Positions 9,373-18,681 of a DNA stretch of 64,000 bases are shown piece by piece. The stretch is taken from contig JAGKWQ010000013.1 of NCBI GenBank assembly GCA_021151825.1, positions 38,265 to 102,264 of the forward strand, in the 5' to 3' direction. The stretch is from Cellvibrionaceae bacterium (GTDB lineage Bacteria; Pseudomonadota; Gammaproteobacteria; Pseudomonadales; Cellvibrionaceae). The stretch's first letter is position 1. The number at the start of each line of letters is the position of its first letter. The notes under the pieces were generated by a model. The model saw nothing but the letters and a program-made list of their open reading frames with translations, was not told the DNA's origin and did no database searches. A program made the translations under genes and the position numbers.

Positions 9373-9705
9373 ATGAATTATCTTGTTATTGGCGGGCTAT
9401 TTTTTGCGACCGCAATTGCAGAAATTATTGGCTGCTATTTGCCTTATTTATATTTGCGTAAAGAAGGCAGTGTTTGGTTATTGGTGCCCGCAGCACTAAG
9501 CCTGATGATTTTCGTATGGTTGCTAACATTGCATCCCGCAGCCAGTGGTCGCGTCTATGCAGCCTATGGCGGTGCTTACGTGATTGTCGCACTTTTGTGG
9601 CTCAGGGTTGTGGATGGTGTAAAGCTTTCGGCAACGGATTATGTCGGCGCAGCCGTCACCTTTGTTGGTATGGCCATTATTATCTGGGGCTGGAAGTCGC
9701 CATAA
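9373..9705 (+). CDS. ynfA: YnfA family (UPF0060) small membrane transporter-like protein
   Basis: A 110-aa protein with four membrane helices. The N-terminus FFATAIAEIIGCYLPYLYLR and GRVYAAYGGAYVIVALLWLRVVDG are hallmarks of YnfA, an SMR-like family proposed to export toxic cations. The ATG at 9373 is chosen because an upstream in-frame extension overlaps the previous gene. Tandem placement with a small exported protein upstream and an MFS multidrug-like exporter downstream (98 bp away) suggests a drug or stress export neighbourhood, which is inference. Confidence 0.9.
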   Translation: MNYLVIGGLFFATAIAEIIGCYLPYLYLRKEGSVWLLVPAALSLMIFVWLLTLHPAASGRVYAAYGGAYVIVALLWLRVVDGVKLSATDYVGAAVTFVGMAIIIWGWKSP

Positions 9706-9803
9706 ACATTATCGAAAAATTCGTTGATTCTGTTTCATGTTCACCACTCGTTAATTGTTTCGCCGGGGTCTAGGCTATACGCTAGCTAATCAATGAGTTT
9801 GTT

Positions 9804-10994
9804 ATGACCCGCGAATCCCATCCTTATTTAATTATTCTCCTTGCTGCTGTCATCGCGATTACGCCTCTGGCAGTGGATATGTATTTGCCAGCAATGCCCA
9901 ACATCGCCCTCAGCCTGAACACCCATATTGGCAATGTGCAGCAATCCTTGAGTATTTTCCTCGCCGCTTATGCCAGCGGCATGCTGCTGTTCGGGCCATT
10001 GGCCGATCAATGGGGTCGGCGCCCTTTGGCGATTTTTGGTTTGAGTGGATTTACACTTAGCAGCATCGGACTGGTGTTTGCCAGCAATATCGAATTATTT
10101 TTAACCTTGCGCACCACCCAGGCTTTCTGTGGCGCTGCTGCAACTGTTGTAATACCAGGACTGGTACGGCATCTCTATAAAGAACATACAGCAAAAGGCA
10201 TGTCTTATTTGTCGATGATAATGATGCTCGCCCCTTTGCTTGCTCCCAGCATCGGCAGCGGGATTTTATTATTCAGCGAATGGCACAGTATTTTTACAGT
10301 GCTTGCTATTTATGGTGTGCTGATTTTTGCATTGGTATGGAAATGGTTACCGGAAATCAACCAGCCGATTGATGTTGATACGGGGAAAAAACCGGCGAAC
10401 TTTTTCAGTGGTTACAAAATTGTTTTTTCCAATCCCCAAGCACGGCCAATGATCGCCAGCATGATGTTTGGCTCTTTTGCCTTTTTCTGTTTTATCACCG
10501 CCGTATCCTTTCTCTACATTAATTATTTTGGTGTTAGTGAACAAGTTTTCAGTTTGCTGTTCGGCGCAAATGTATTTTGTTTAATGATCGCCAATTTTAT
10601 TAACAGTCGCCTGGTGACTCGTTACGGCCCATTGCGTATGTTGCGCTCCGGGTTAGTGATAGGGCTAATCAGTGCATCTATTTTATGCACAGTGAACTAC
10701 CTGGAATTAGGCATTGCTTATACGGTAATTGCAGTAGCTGCATTAATGGGCTCCTTAACATTAATGGGCACCAATTCTGATGCAATATTACTGATGAAAT
10801 TTCCCCACAATAGCGGCACAACCACCGCCGTATCCGGAACTTTACGTTTTGGTAGCGGCGCATTTGCCGGCCCTTTGCTCGCTTTTTTCTACACCGGCAC
10901 TGCCATGCCATTTTCGTTGTTGATGCTGTCCGGTGTTACCGGTGTATTGATTTGCCAAATCTGGTATTGGCAATCCAATAAAAATGCAGAATAA
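9804..10994 (+). CDS. Bcr/CflA-family MFS drug exporter
   Basis: A 396-aa protein with 12 hydrophobic helices. The N-terminal motif TPLAVDMYLPAMPNIA and LFGPLADQWGRRPLAIFG (the motif A loop after helix 2) are diagnostic for the Bcr/CflA proton-coupled multidrug efflux group. The ATG follows a poor ribosome site. It lies downstream of ynfA and upstream of the ODP gene with 128 bp between; the FNR/Anr box at 11061 marks a new transcription unit after it. Substrates (bicyclomycin, sulphonamides or phenicols in relatives) cannot be inferred. Confidence 0.92.
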   Translation: MTRESHPYLIILLAAVIAITPLAVDMYLPAMPNIALSLNTHIGNVQQSLSIFLAAYASGMLLFGPLADQWGRRPLAIFGLSGFTLSSIGLVFASNIELFLTLRTTQAFCGAAATVVIPGLVRHLYKEHTAKGMSYLSMIMMLAPLLAPSIGSGILLFSEWHSIFTVLAIYGVLIFALVWKWLPEINQPIDVDTGKKPANFFSGYKIVFSNPQARPMIASMMFGSFAFFCFITAVSFLYINYFGVSEQVFSLLFGANVFCLMIANFINSRLVTRYGPLRMLRSGLVIGLISASILCTVNYLELGIAYTVIAVAALMGSLTLMGTNSDAILLMKFPHNSGTTTAVSGTLRFGSGAFAGPLLAFFYTGTAMPFSLLMLSGVTGVLICQIWYWQSNKNAE

Positions 10995-11060
10995 ATATTT
11001 GCGACGACTTTTCTTGAATAGTTTATAACAGTAAAAATTATTGTACTAATCTCATAGTGA

Positions 11061-11074
11061 TTGATGCACATCAA
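11061..11074 (+). promoter_or_regulatory. Perfect FNR/Anr box
   Basis: TTGATGCACATCAA matches the FNR/Anr consensus TTGAT-N4-ATCAA at every fixed position. Its centre is 55 bp upstream of the ATG of the ODP gene. If it acts as a class II activator site (centre at -41.5), transcription would begin near 11109, a short leader that just includes the GGAG ribosome site. Confidence 0.75.
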
Positions 11075-11122
11075 TGCTTCGCGAACCATCCCGTTTACGC
11101 TGGGATATTCGCGGAGAATTTT

Positions 11123-11947
11123 ATGAACCACCCTTTTTCACAGCACGACAAGGCCCACTTTTTATTCAACCAGCCCGATCATCAATGCATTCAATTTTCC
11201 GATTTGGTTATCGGTGAGGGTATACAGGCCAATCAATTTTTAATTATCAGCAAAGGTCGCGCTGCACTGATCGATCCAGGTGGAGACCTCACTTACACGC
11301 CGCTCAATATTGAATTGGGCAAACGTATGAAAGTACAACAGCTGGATTATATTTTTGCATCTCACCAGGACCCCGACATTATTGCTTCGCTACCGCGCTG
11401 GATGATGCACACACAATGTAAAATCGTTACGTCCAAACTCTGGGCGCGTTTTCTGCCTCATCTCGCATCGCAATTTATGACACAGCAGTATTGCCAGGCA
11501 TTTGAGGAACGGATTATTGCGCTGCCCGACCATGGTGGCCCAATTACATTAGGCGGAACAGACATTGTTGTGTTACCCGCACACTTTTTACATTCCGTAG
11601 GCAATTTTCATTTCTATGATCCGGTGAGTAAAATTTTATTTAGCGGCGATATGGGGGCATCGTTAATTGACACCTATGCCGAAAAACCGGTGGAAGATTT
11701 TACTGCACACGTTCCGTATATGCGTGGATTTCACCAACGCTATATGGGCAGCAATCGCGCCTGCCGTATGTGGGCGAATATGGTGAGGGAAATGGATGTG
11801 GAAATGATCGTACCGCAACATGGCAGTCCGTTTGTAGGTAAAGCCATGGTACATCAATTTCTGGATTGGATCAGCGATTTACAATGCGGAATTGATTTGC
11901 TTAATCCATCCAGCTATGACGCACGCAAAGCTGGTTATCGTGGTTGA
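11123..11947 (+). CDS. ODP (oxygen-binding di-iron) metallo-beta-lactamase-fold protein
   Basis: A 274-aa cytoplasmic protein with the metallo-beta-lactamase fold of flavodiiron proteins but without a flavodoxin domain. The metal motif is HQDPDI in place of HxHxDH, with later ligand candidates in PAHFLHSVG, FSGDMGAS and VPQHGSP. This pattern is that of ODP proteins, which bind O2 at a di-iron site and feed chemosensory pathways. The start at 11123 has GGAG 8 nt upstream; a longer frame would cover the FNR box. It faces a CheX-CheY-CheA-like operon, supporting an oxygen or redox input role. The pairing is inferred from context. Confidence 0.85.
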   Translation: MNHPFSQHDKAHFLFNQPDHQCIQFSDLVIGEGIQANQFLIISKGRAALIDPGGDLTYTPLNIELGKRMKVQQLDYIFASHQDPDIIASLPRWMMHTQCKIVTSKLWARFLPHLASQFMTQQYCQAFEERIIALPDHGGPITLGGTDIVVLPAHFLHSVGNFHFYDPVSKILFSGDMGASLIDTYAEKPVEDFTAHVPYMRGFHQRYMGSNRACRMWANMVREMDVEMIVPQHGSPFVGKAMVHQFLDWISDLQCGIDLLNPSSYDARKAGYRG

Positions 11948-11998
11948 TATAGAAAAATTATTGCTCAATAAAAAATTTCTTGTTAGGAGAAAAATAAC

Positions 11999-12448
11999 TT
12001 ACTGTTCAAGACAAATAACTACCGCCGCATGATACGCCTTCCAATAGACGGGGATCACATAGGAGCGCATTTGCTGCGGCAGATGAATCTGGTTTGGTGC
12101 ACCTTCAATCATTACCGGAACAGAAATCATAAACTCATGGCCAAAACGGCTGCGCGCATTGCCGGAAATAGTGTTGGCCACTTCTCCCACCAAATCAAAA
12201 ATATGTTCATTACTAGTATCCAGCTCACCAATACTCAACAATAAATGTTTCAGTAAAATGCGCGGCGCCGTGAAATAAACACAACCGCGATAGGGTCCTG
12301 AAATACCAATAATACCCGTCACGTCATATGCCGCCGGATTATCATTTTCTACCAAATACGGTGTACCTACTTTTACCTCCTTATCATTCGTGTGATGAAA
12401 GTAACGCACTACGCCATCGATAAATACTTGCAAGGTTTCTTGAGACAT
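11999..12448 (-). CDS. CheX-like phosphatase domain protein
   Basis: A 149-aa single-domain protein. The segment FDLVGEVANTISGNAR carries the CheX ExxN signature (E-V-A-N) that dephosphorylates CheY~P. The ATG at 12448 is chosen; a TTG at 12460 overlaps the cheY-like stop but would leave no spacing from its ribosome site. It is the last gene of a minus-strand operon (CheA-like kinase, CheY-like regulator, CheX-like) and would switch the signal off. It is convergent with the ODP gene, 50 bp away. Confidence 0.85.
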   Translation of the reverse strand: MSQETLQVFIDGVVRYFHHTNDKEVKVGTPYLVENDNPAAYDVTGIIGISGPYRGCVYFTAPRILLKHLLLSIGELDTSNEHIFDLVGEVANTISGNARSRFGHEFMISVPVMIEGAPNQIHLPQQMRSYVIPVYWKAYHAAVVICLEQ

Positions 12449-12456
12449 TTTAGCAA

Positions 12457-12819
12457 TCAATCCTCAGTTAATTCGCTCAGCGCTTCCAGCAATTGATCAT
12501 CCGTAAACGGTTTACATAAAAACCCGCGCGCGCCTTTTTTTAGTGCTTCGATACCTGTAGCTTTATCGGAGAGCGCGGAAATCACCAAAATGCGCAGCCC
12601 AGGATCAATCGCCATTAGTTGCTGGATACAAGCAATACCATCCATTTCCGGCATGGTTAAATCCATGGTCACCACTTGCGGGCGGGTTTCTCTATATAAT
12701 TGCAATGCCTGCGCGCCATTTGCAGCAGAAGCGACGACCAAAAACTTATCAGAATCATTGCATCGTTCAATTTTGCGGCGAATAATATTGGAATCATCCA
12801 CAATCATTAGCGATAACAT
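12457..12819 (-). CDS. CheY-like single-domain response regulator
   Basis: A 120-aa receiver domain without an output domain. Acidic residues MIVDDS, phospho-acceptor Asp53 in VVTMDLTMPEMDG, Thr/Ser in LVISALS and Lys in LCKPFTDDQ are all present. It lies between the CheA-like kinase upstream (52 bp) and the CheX-like phosphatase downstream, so it is probably the diffusible output of this module, acting by protein-protein contact on an unknown target. Confidence 0.92.
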   Translation of the reverse strand: MLSLMIVDDSNIIRRKIERCNDSDKFLVVASAANGAQALQLYRETRPQVVTMDLTMPEMDGIACIQQLMAIDPGLRILVISALSDKATGIEALKKGARGFLCKPFTDDQLLEALSELTED

Positions 12820-12871
12820 GCGTTATTTCTCCACAGTCCTTTTATAATAAATTTCACTGGTGATTGCATAC

Positions 12872-15055
12872 TCACGCGGCAATTTCATTATTAGTATGCC
12901 CATTTGAATTCGCTGTAATGATTGGTAGCGTAATTACGAAACGGCAATGGCGGCCGCGACGGCTCGATACGGTAATTTTTCCGCGTTGCTCAAGCACATG
13001 ACTCATCACAGCATCCATACCTACGCCACGGCCAGCATCGGTGGAAATTTCTTTGGCGGTGCTAAAGCCTTCGTGAAAAATTAATCCCAATAAATGCTTA
13101 TTGGTCCAGGATTCAATTTCATTGTCAGGCCATTTCCCCGAGGCAAAGGCTTGCGCGCGAATAGCGTCATAATCCAGACCTGCACCGTCATCCATTACCG
13201 TTAGCTCCATTTCAGTGGTGGAAATTTTTGCCAGGCGCAAATCAATACGACCTTCCACTGGTTTCTCACTCAATTCGCGATCACGTGGTAATTCGATACC
13301 ATGCACTACCGCATTGCGTAACAATTGAATCACAATTTCCTTTAATTGCTTTTCGTAAACGGAATCCAGTTCAATTTCACTTAAACCACTGGCCACCAGT
13401 TTTACTAATTTGCCATTGCGTAACGCCAGGTTTTGGACAAAATCCTGCAAATGATCCCAGGATTCACCGCGCTGATTATTTGGCGCTGGCGGTGTATAAG
13501 CTGCTTTGAATTTATTACTGCTGACAATCGCAAATTGGCCGAGCCTTTCGGTGAGATGTTCAACTTGCTGGGTATAGCTGATGAGATTTTCCAGCTGCAC
13601 AGTAAGACCAAGATAATCGTTACCGGTCAAATCCGACTTATCGCGCAGTTCTGCCAGTGTGTCTTCCATTTTGTGTGCAGCTATTTCAAAAAACTCCAAC
13701 TTGAGCGAAGCGGCTTCGCCTTTAAAATTATGGATTTCACGAAAAATGCTAACCGCTTTTTCACGCACCCCCTGGCTGGTTTTGGCTGGTTGTCGCAAAA
13801 TATTATTCACGCGATTAAAACAATTGAAACTATTCGCAATAAATTCACGCAATAAGCCCGGATGGGTATGCAGTAAACTGGTGATCATTTCCAGTTGCGA
13901 TTCATTATGCTTGCGGCTTTCGTTCAACGCGCGCGCCAGTTTTATTTGCTCGCTAATATCCAGTACAGTCACCAGCACGTGGGATATTTCAGCAATGTCA
14001 TCATCATTTTTCTGGTAAGCGCGGGCAAAACTGAATTGCAAATGTTTGGTAAGGAAGCCACCGCTTTGGCTGGCGATATTAACTTCAACACTACTCAGCG
14101 GATTCAGGTCACCAATTAACTTTTCTTTAATTTTTGGGTCGAATAATAATTCAATAAACCCGCGTGCCGTTTCCGCATCTTTAGCACTGACAATACTTTC
14201 CAGCAATGCCTGAAAAGATTGCCCGGAAAATTGTTGCGGCCCTAAAACGCCCACCAGTTTGGCCGAATGTTGTTCGCCGATAATCAATTGGCGATCAATC
14301 AGAAATAAACCTTCATTAACGGTTTCCAGAATTTCTGTTGTTTCGCGGCGTGCGCGCTCAATCACTTTATCGCTATCGCGCAATTGCCGCACAAAGTGAA
14401 ACATAATAAACAGGAAATTAATTATCGCGAGACAAATGCCCAGGGTTTGTATGCCACGCAAACGCGTTGCCTTCGAAGCCGCAACTTGCTCCAGGCTCAC
14501 CGTTAAATCATTCATTGAGGCAAGCATGGTCAGGTTGTGAATGCGCGCCAGGGCGACAGCGACGGCAAGCGGGCTGGAATAATCATCGCCACGCGTGACT
14601 GAATCTGAAAAAATCTCAATGGATTTTTTATAGGGAAGCCAAAGTTGCAAGGTGTTTTGCAGCGAATCTTTTCCAAGCCGGTTGTTAACCGGCTCTAGCT
14701 GCGCCATGTCTTTACTCGCACCACGCACCTGGCCGCCGCTGATAAAACCATTTAGCGTTTCATCGAATAAGCCTTTACTTAATTGCAATTCATTAAAGGC
14801 TGTTTTGAATGCGATAGGATCATCTTTTGATGCATCCAGCACCAACAATGTTTTGGCCATTCGCTGCGACAACATCCGTTGGCGTCCAGCGAGGTTTACA
14901 CCAACGGCATCGTCAGCAATTTCATAGGAAACATAAAAGTTAAAAATTAATACCGACGCATCCAGCAATAAAAACAATGCAACAGAAATAAGGATGCCGC
15001 GGTATTTACCGAAATCGAAATTGAATAATCCTGACATGTGTTCGCCCGTGGTCAT
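12872..15055 (-). CDS. Membrane CheA-like histidine kinase with PilJ-type sensor, PAS and Hpt domains
   Basis: A 727-aa hybrid of a membrane sensor and CheA. Transmembrane helices lie at about 20-43 and 201-222, flanking a periplasmic PilJ-type domain (VNLAGRQRMLSQRMAKTLL). A PAS-like region (about 240-370) follows, then an Hpt domain with His442 in FREIHNFKGEAAS, and a CheA-type HATPase (LRNAVVHGIE, DDGAGLDYD, GRGVGMDAV). There is no CheW-like C-terminal domain, so it should not join a normal receptor array. It heads the operon with CheY-like and CheX-like genes. The start could also be the ATG at 15037; neither has a strong ribosome site. Confidence 0.85.
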   Translation of the reverse strand: MTTGEHMSGLFNFDFGKYRGILISVALFLLLDASVLIFNFYVSYEIADDAVGVNLAGRQRMLSQRMAKTLLVLDASKDDPIAFKTAFNELQLSKGLFDETLNGFISGGQVRGASKDMAQLEPVNNRLGKDSLQNTLQLWLPYKKSIEIFSDSVTRGDDYSSPLAVAVALARIHNLTMLASMNDLTVSLEQVAASKATRLRGIQTLGICLAIINFLFIMFHFVRQLRDSDKVIERARRETTEILETVNEGLFLIDRQLIIGEQHSAKLVGVLGPQQFSGQSFQALLESIVSAKDAETARGFIELLFDPKIKEKLIGDLNPLSSVEVNIASQSGGFLTKHLQFSFARAYQKNDDDIAEISHVLVTVLDISEQIKLARALNESRKHNESQLEMITSLLHTHPGLLREFIANSFNCFNRVNNILRQPAKTSQGVREKAVSIFREIHNFKGEAASLKLEFFEIAAHKMEDTLAELRDKSDLTGNDYLGLTVQLENLISYTQQVEHLTERLGQFAIVSSNKFKAAYTPPAPNNQRGESWDHLQDFVQNLALRNGKLVKLVASGLSEIELDSVYEKQLKEIVIQLLRNAVVHGIELPRDRELSEKPVEGRIDLRLAKISTTEMELTVMDDGAGLDYDAIRAQAFASGKWPDNEIESWTNKHLLGLIFHEGFSTAKEISTDAGRGVGMDAVMSHVLEQRGKITVSSRRGRHCRFVITLPIITANSNGHTNNEIAA

Positions 15056-15454
15056 GAGTAATTAATACCGCTGTGTGCTGCGGCCGGGCGATCCGTTTTT
15101 GCCCCCAACGACTCCGTGAATTGTTGTGATTTACTTGTAGTAACCAGCTTTAGCGAAACTTATGCCAAGTAGTGGATCATGCAAAATGGCTGATCCCGAT
15201 ACAAATTAACGTGCCAAGCGTGGCAAAATTGGAACAAATAGTCCCTTTTTTGAACGGACAAATCGGACAAAAGCGGGCATGAAATTTAAGCACTGCCCCT
15301 TTTTGGTTCCTGATTGGGACACTTTATCTTTTAATCATGATGCTGATCGGTATAGACTCCCTTCGGCGCCAGTATTACTGGTTGTCATTTGCGCAACATC
15401 CAATTCTCCAGTTACGCAAAAATCCATTCATACCTAAAGCATAAGGATCACACC
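15056..15454. other. Intergenic region between divergent kinase and lipoprotein genes
   Basis: About 400 bp holding promoters for both directions. Two small palindromes are visible: GGATCA (15173-15178) with TGATCC (15191-15196), and TGCCAAGCGTGGCA at 15212-15225. Either could be an operator. AAGGA lies 9 nt before the lipoprotein ATG. No coding region is supported. Confidence 0.5.
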
Positions 15455-15787
15455 ATGAAAATTATCCACACGTTCGCTACCCTGCTGGTTGCTGCCGGCT
15501 TGTTAACTGCCTGTGCAAAAGAAGAACCACAAACCACAACCGAAGCAGTAAAAGAAGCGACCACCGAAGCAAAAGAAGCAGCGGCAGAGAAACTGGAACA
15601 AGCGGGTGAAACCTTGCAACAAGCAGCTGATAACGTCAGTGATACCGCTGCGGAATTGAAAGCCGATGCGTCTGCAACGGTTGAAGCCACTGGCGAAGCC
15701 ATTAGCGAAGGCGCTGCTGAAGCGGCTACTACCATTGAAAATGCCGCCGACAAAGCTGAACAAAAAGTACAAGAAGCTGCGCAATAA
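15455..15787 (+). CDS. Small Ala/Glu-rich lipoprotein
   Basis: A 110-aa protein starting at 15455 (AAGGA 9 nt upstream). The signal peptide ends in the lipobox LLTAC, so the mature protein is lipid-anchored at Cys. The rest is almost entirely Ala, Glu, Lys and Thr in 11-residue-like amphipathic repeats (TEAVKEATTEAKEAAAEKLE), predicted long alpha-helix, resembling LEA-like or YtxH/apolipoprotein-like stress proteins. It is monocistronic, with a hairpin downstream. The function is unknown; a role in envelope stress is only a guess. Confidence 0.8.
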   Translation: MKIIHTFATLLVAAGLLTACAKEEPQTTTEAVKEATTEAKEAAAEKLEQAGETLQQAADNVSDTAAELKADASATVEATGEAISEGAAEAATTIENAADKAEQKVQEAAQ

Positions 15788-15811
15788 TTTAACGCCGCGC
15801 CATCTGTAAAA

Positions 15812-15842
15812 GATAATCGGGCATTTACAATGCCCGATTATC
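15812..15842. terminator. Perfect hairpin between convergent genes
   Basis: GATAATCGGGCAT (15812-15824) pairs fully with 15830-15842 across a 5-nt TTACA loop. It follows the lipoprotein stop and precedes the end of the convergent ABC gene. There is no clear T-run, so termination is likely but not certain. Confidence 0.65.
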
Positions 15843-15890
15843 ACATCCCCATGTATCCATCGCCCGTTTTGTCATTGATGGGTTAAATCG

Positions 15891-17720
15891 TTAATCAGCA
15901 TCCTGCAATTGCATCGCCCACATCTGCGCATATTTTCCCTGTTGCGCTAATAACTCCGCATGGGAGCCCTGTTCAACAACCTTACCCGCGTCCAGCACCA
16001 CAATTTTATCAGCGTCAATCACTGTGGATAATCGATGGGCGATAACCAATGTGGTATGACCACTGGCAACCTCGCGCATGGCTTCGAGAATTGCCGCTTC
16101 CGAATTGGAATCCAGCGCGCTGGTAGCTTCATCAAAAATTAAAATAGAAGCCCCTTTTAATAATACCCGTGCGATGGCAATGCGCTGTTTTTCACCGCCG
16201 GATACTTTCAAACCGCGCTCGCCTACCAGGGTTTTATCGCCATCAGGCAAGCTGTTAATAAATGATTCAAGATGAGCCATTTTTATCGCACGATCAATTT
16301 GCTCTTCACTCGCAGCCGGATTTCCATAAGCGATGTTTTCACGGATACTGGTATTAAACAGCACAGTATCTTGCGGCACTATAGCGATGGCGCGACGCAA
16401 GGAATCCAGCGTGACACGGCGAATATCCTGTCCATCAATTAAAATTTTTCCGCCGCTTATATCATAAAAACGGTAGAGCAAACGCGACAGTGTACTCTTG
16501 CCTGCACCGGAAGAACCGACAATCGCCACCTTGCTTCCAGCAGGAATTGTTAAATTCAGTTGTTGTAAAATTGGTCGATCCTGATGATACGCAAAATCTA
16601 CCTGTTGCCAGTGGATTTCCCCGCGACTTACCTGCAACAGAGTTGCATCGTCTGCATCAGTAATTGCAGAATCGCGTTTTAATAAAGCCAGCATGTTTTC
16701 CAGATCGGTTAACGAACGACGAATTTCGCGGTAGACAAACCCCAATAAATTGAGCGGAATAAATAGCTGGATCATATAGGCATTAATCATCGCCAGATCA
16801 CCTAGCGTCATCGTTTTATCCAACACACTTTGCGCGGCCATCCACATCATCGCTGTCATTGCCAACGCGATAATCAGCGCTTGCCCGGAGTTAAGCGCAA
16901 GGAGCGACATACGGTTTTTTAATTTCGCAGTTTCCCATTTCTCCAGAAACTTATCGTAGGTTTCCGCTTCGTAATGTTCATTATTAAAGTATTTGACTGT
17001 TTCGTAATTGAGCAATGAATCAATTGCGCGCGTGCTAGTGGATGAATCAGCCTGATTGGCTTCACGGATAAATTTATTGCGCCATTCTGTGGTGTAAATC
17101 GTGAAGACGACATAAACCACTACAGCGAACAATGTGATCACCGCATACCAAATCGAAAAAGCAGCAGCAAAAATTATTGCCACCATAATAATTTCAAACA
17201 GGATAGGGACAATATTGAACATCAAAAAGCGCATCAAAAAACTGATGCCGTTAGTGCCGCGCTCAATATCACGGCTAATACCACCCGTTGCGCGATCAAG
17301 ATGAAAGGCAAGCTCCAGCGAATGCAAATGTTTGAATACGCGCAAACCAATTTTACGCATGGCATGTTCAGTGACACGACTGAATAGCGCGTCGCGTACC
17401 TCACCAAAAAATACGCTGCCAAAACGCATCGCACCGTAAAACAAAATAAAAAATACTGGCAACAACAATTCAGGCGAAATACTGCGATCAACACCATCAA
17501 TAATATGTTTGAGCGCCCAAGGCATGACCAGGGTTGCGCCTTTGGCGGCAAGTAAAGCGAGCACGGCCAATAAGACCCGCCCTTTAAAATCCCATAAATA
17601 GGGCAGCAGGTATTTTATACTCTGGCGCAGGTTTACTTTTGGGCTTGTTTCGTTGGAGCCAAGCGCACGCGGTTCATTGTTGGGGTGAACGGATAAACCG
17701 GAAGTGTGCATACCGCGCAT
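15891..17720 (-). CDS. Atm1/HMT1-type ABC exporter (fused permease and ATPase)
   Basis: A 609-aa half-transporter. The membrane domain contains motifs of the ABCB7/Atm1 group (RAIDSLLNYETVKYFNNEHYE, GGISRDIERGTNGISFLMRF), and the ATPase has Walker A GSSGAGKS, signature VSGGEKQRIAIARV and Walker B ILIFDEATSALD. Relatives export glutathione-linked sulphur compounds or metal conjugates. The start could be the ATG at 17720 or 17711. It is divergent from the RIO-kinase gene and appears monocistronic. Confidence 0.9.
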   Translation of the reverse strand: MRGMHTSGLSVHPNNEPRALGSNETSPKVNLRQSIKYLLPYLWDFKGRVLLAVLALLAAKGATLVMPWALKHIIDGVDRSISPELLLPVFFILFYGAMRFGSVFFGEVRDALFSRVTEHAMRKIGLRVFKHLHSLELAFHLDRATGGISRDIERGTNGISFLMRFLMFNIVPILFEIIMVAIIFAAAFSIWYAVITLFAVVVYVVFTIYTTEWRNKFIREANQADSSTSTRAIDSLLNYETVKYFNNEHYEAETYDKFLEKWETAKLKNRMSLLALNSGQALIIALAMTAMMWMAAQSVLDKTMTLGDLAMINAYMIQLFIPLNLLGFVYREIRRSLTDLENMLALLKRDSAITDADDATLLQVSRGEIHWQQVDFAYHQDRPILQQLNLTIPAGSKVAIVGSSGAGKSTLSRLLYRFYDISGGKILIDGQDIRRVTLDSLRRAIAIVPQDTVLFNTSIRENIAYGNPAASEEQIDRAIKMAHLESFINSLPDGDKTLVGERGLKVSGGEKQRIAIARVLLKGASILIFDEATSALDSNSEAAILEAMREVASGHTTLVIAHRLSTVIDADKIVVLDAGKVVEQGSHAELLAQQGKYAQMWAMQLQDAD

Positions 17721-17820
17721 GACAAAACCTGCAAATAAATAGGGGAAAATACTTATGCTATCAGAATAATCCTTTCAGCAAGTGCTACCATAAGCACTTT
17801 CAACTCTTTCCATTTTTTTC

Positions 17821-18681
17821 ATGAAGATACCCAAACGTTTACAACCACTGGTCGATGATGGCTTGATTGATGAGGTTTACTATCAATTAATGAGCGGCAA
17901 AGAAGCCCAGGTATTTGTCGTTAGAGCCAATAACGAAGTGCGTTGCGCCAAAGTCTATAAAGAAGCCAATAAACGCAGCTTTAAACAAGCAGTGCAATAT
18001 CAGGAAGGGCGCAGTGTGCGTAACACCCGCCGCGCCCGCGCGATGGCCAAAGGCACAAAATTTGGCCAGAAAGAAGCTGAAGAAGCCTGGTTGAATGCCG
18101 AAGTGGAAGCGCTTTATCGCCTCGCACAAGCCGGTGTCCGCGTACCTACGCCTTACTGGTTTTTGGAAGGTGTGCTGGTAATGGAGCTGGTGGTTGATGA
18201 AGATGGCGACCCGGCCCCGCGTTTGGATGATGTTGCCTTTGATGTGGAAACCGCACGCGATTATCACGGGCGCATGATGCAGGAGATTGTACGCATGCTC
18301 TGCGCCGGCCTGGTTCACGGTGACTTATCTGAATTCAATGTGTTGATTGATCACTCCGGCCCGGTGGTGATTGATTTGCCGCAAGCCGTCAATGCCGCCG
18401 GCAACAACAACGCTAAAATGATGTTGCTGCGCGACGTAAATAATATGACCCAATATTTTGGCCAATACGCGCCGGATTTATTAGTCACCCATTACGGCGA
18501 AGAAATCTGGGATTTGTTTGAGCACGGCAATTTGCATCCCGATGTAAAACTCACCGGCCAATTTGCCCACAGCAATGTGGAAGCAGATATCGCCACCATG
18601 ATGCGCATCATCGAACACGCAAAACTGGAAGAGGAAGATCGCAAAGAACGCGAGCGCATGGCTCGCGATGGAGACTTTTAG
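17821..18681 (+). CDS. RIO-type (PA4780-like) serine protein kinase
   Basis: A 286-aa kinase of the RIO1 family. The ATP loop region is LMSGKEAQVFVVRA, the catalytic loop is LVHGDLSEFNVLI (Asp as base) and the metal-binding motif is VVIDLPQAV. The C-terminus is a charged helix (AKLEEEDRKERERMAR). Bacterial RIO kinases of this type occur in many Pseudomonadales-like genomes; their substrates are unclear. Its stop overlaps the end of the convergent histidine kinase gene by 4 bp. Confidence 0.92.
   Translation: MKIPKRLQPLVDDGLIDEVYYQLMSGKEAQVFVVRANNEVRCAKVYKEANKRSFKQAVQYQEGRSVRNTRRARAMAKGTKFGQKEAEEAWLNAEVEALYRLAQAGVRVPTPYWFLEGVLVMELVVDEDGDPAPRLDDVAFDVETARDYHGRMMQEIVRMLCAGLVHGDLSEFNVLIDHSGPVVIDLPQAVNAAGNNNAKMMLLRDVNNMTQYFGQYAPDLLVTHYGEEIWDLFEHGNLHPDVKLTGQFAHSNVEADIATMMRIIEHAKLEEEDRKERERMARDGDF

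Noticed and set aside
15190..15230. A sigma-54 promoter upstream of the CheA-like gene (TTGGCACG on the minus strand)
   Set aside because: The -12 element should have GC at the right spacing and has TG, so the match is incomplete.
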